Source of the DNA: Candidatus Aphodomonas merdavium
GTDB lineage: Bacteria; Bacillota; Clostridia; Christensenellales; Aristaeellaceae
NCBI GenBank assembly: GCA_018715585.1
Contig: DVLH01000060.1
Span: 1 to 14,559, forward strand
DNA length: 14,559 bases
Direction: 5' to 3'
The first letter of the stretch is position 1. Each line of letters starts with the position of its first letter. The notes beneath the pieces are model-generated. The model was not told where the DNA came from, ran no database searches, and saw nothing but the letters and a program-made list of their open reading frames with translations. Below, in pieces: positions 14,353 to 14,559 of this stretch. Made by a program: the position numbers and the translations under genes.

Positions 14353-14384
14353 GCAAAATCGATCTTCTCTGTAGCGATTTCTGC
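14353..14384. promoter_or_regulatory. Inverted repeat next to the -35 box, likely operator
   Basis: GCA-AAATCG (14353-14361) and CGATTT-C-TGC (14375-14384) form a 9-bp inverted repeat with a one-base bulge and a 13-nt centre. It starts 3 bp upstream of the -35 box of the uptake operon. The position fits an activator or repressor site. It has no T tract and so is not an evident terminator of the gene at the right edge. Confidence 0.45.
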
Positions 14385-14407
14385 CGTTTCTGGTATGCAT
14401 TATTAGT

Positions 14408-14559
14408 TCAAAGCAGTAAATTTTTGCACCACACATATTCACTCGCGGACAGGGCATCTGCTTTGAAGCCACTTCTCCAGCCATCTTCCAGCGCATCAAA
14501 TTGTGGTTTATTTTCAATTGTCATACCACTTATAGCGTTTTGGAGGGCTTGCCGGCTCT
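14408..14559 (-). CDS. 3' end of an unidentified gene, cut by the window edge
   Basis: A minus-strand frame is open from the right edge of the window to a TGA at 14408-14410, at least 49 codons. An ATG at 14524 lies inside it but has no ribosome binding site, so the reading frame more likely continues beyond the window. The visible C-terminus includes FDALEDGWRSGFKADALS and ends SEYVWCKNLLL. I do not recognise the family. Codon use is AT-richer than in the operon next to it. Its stop is about 60 bp upstream of the operon promoter, so it is probably a separate transcription unit. Confidence 0.45.
   Translation of the reverse strand, partial: SRQALQNAISGMTIENKPQFDALEDGWRSGFKADALSASEYVWCKNLLL

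Overview
The window reads as a GC-rich chromosomal segment of a Gram-positive anaerobe, most likely a member of the Clostridia (Bacillota). The basis is strong AGGAGG-type ribosome binding sites, tight operons with ATGA overlaps, consensus sigma-A-like promoters and the gene families present. The exact taxon cannot be read from the sequence. There are no phage, transposon, CRISPR or tRNA/rRNA genes in view.

Layout. (1) Left edge: a small orphan zinc-ribbon protein on the minus strand (35-238), divergent from (2) a plus-strand operon: a sn-glycerol-1-phosphate dehydrogenase-like enzyme (AraM/EgsA family), a xylulokinase-like FGGY kinase and a ribokinase. It has a candidate promoter at 386-414 and a candidate branched terminator at 4316-4390. 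(3) A pyrimidine-rich spacer without convincing genes, about 4391-5022. (4) A long minus-strand operon, transcribed from a consensus promoter at 14323-14350 down to a clean terminator at 5023-5055. Its order is BMP-family nucleoside-binding protein, dual-domain ABC ATPase, two permeases, two different inosine/uridine-type nucleoside hydrolases, a class II GatY-like aldolase and an AraB-like ribulokinase. A hairpin with a U-rich tail separates the binding-protein gene from the rest. (5) Right edge: the AT-richer 3' end of an unidentified minus-strand gene.

How the genes fit together. The BMP/Nup-type transporter would import nucleosides and the two hydrolases would split them into free base and ribose. 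Ribokinase, in the convergent operon, would make ribose 5-phosphate. The two ketopentose kinases, the class II aldolase and the DHAP-linked glycerol-1-phosphate dehydrogenase suggest that more than ribose is handled here, or that part of the pentose goes to a triose phosphate (DHAP) route instead of the pentose phosphate pathway. No pentose isomerase, epimerase or regulator is in the window, so the pathway after ribose is inference.

The points most worth following up are the aldolase plus ketopentose kinase module attached to a nucleoside-uptake operon, the hydrolase with Cys in place of the catalytic His, the binding protein without a lipobox cysteine, the Asn replacement in the xylulokinase SGQMHG loop, the branched structure after the ribokinase, and a strong ribosome binding site that fits no recognised gene.
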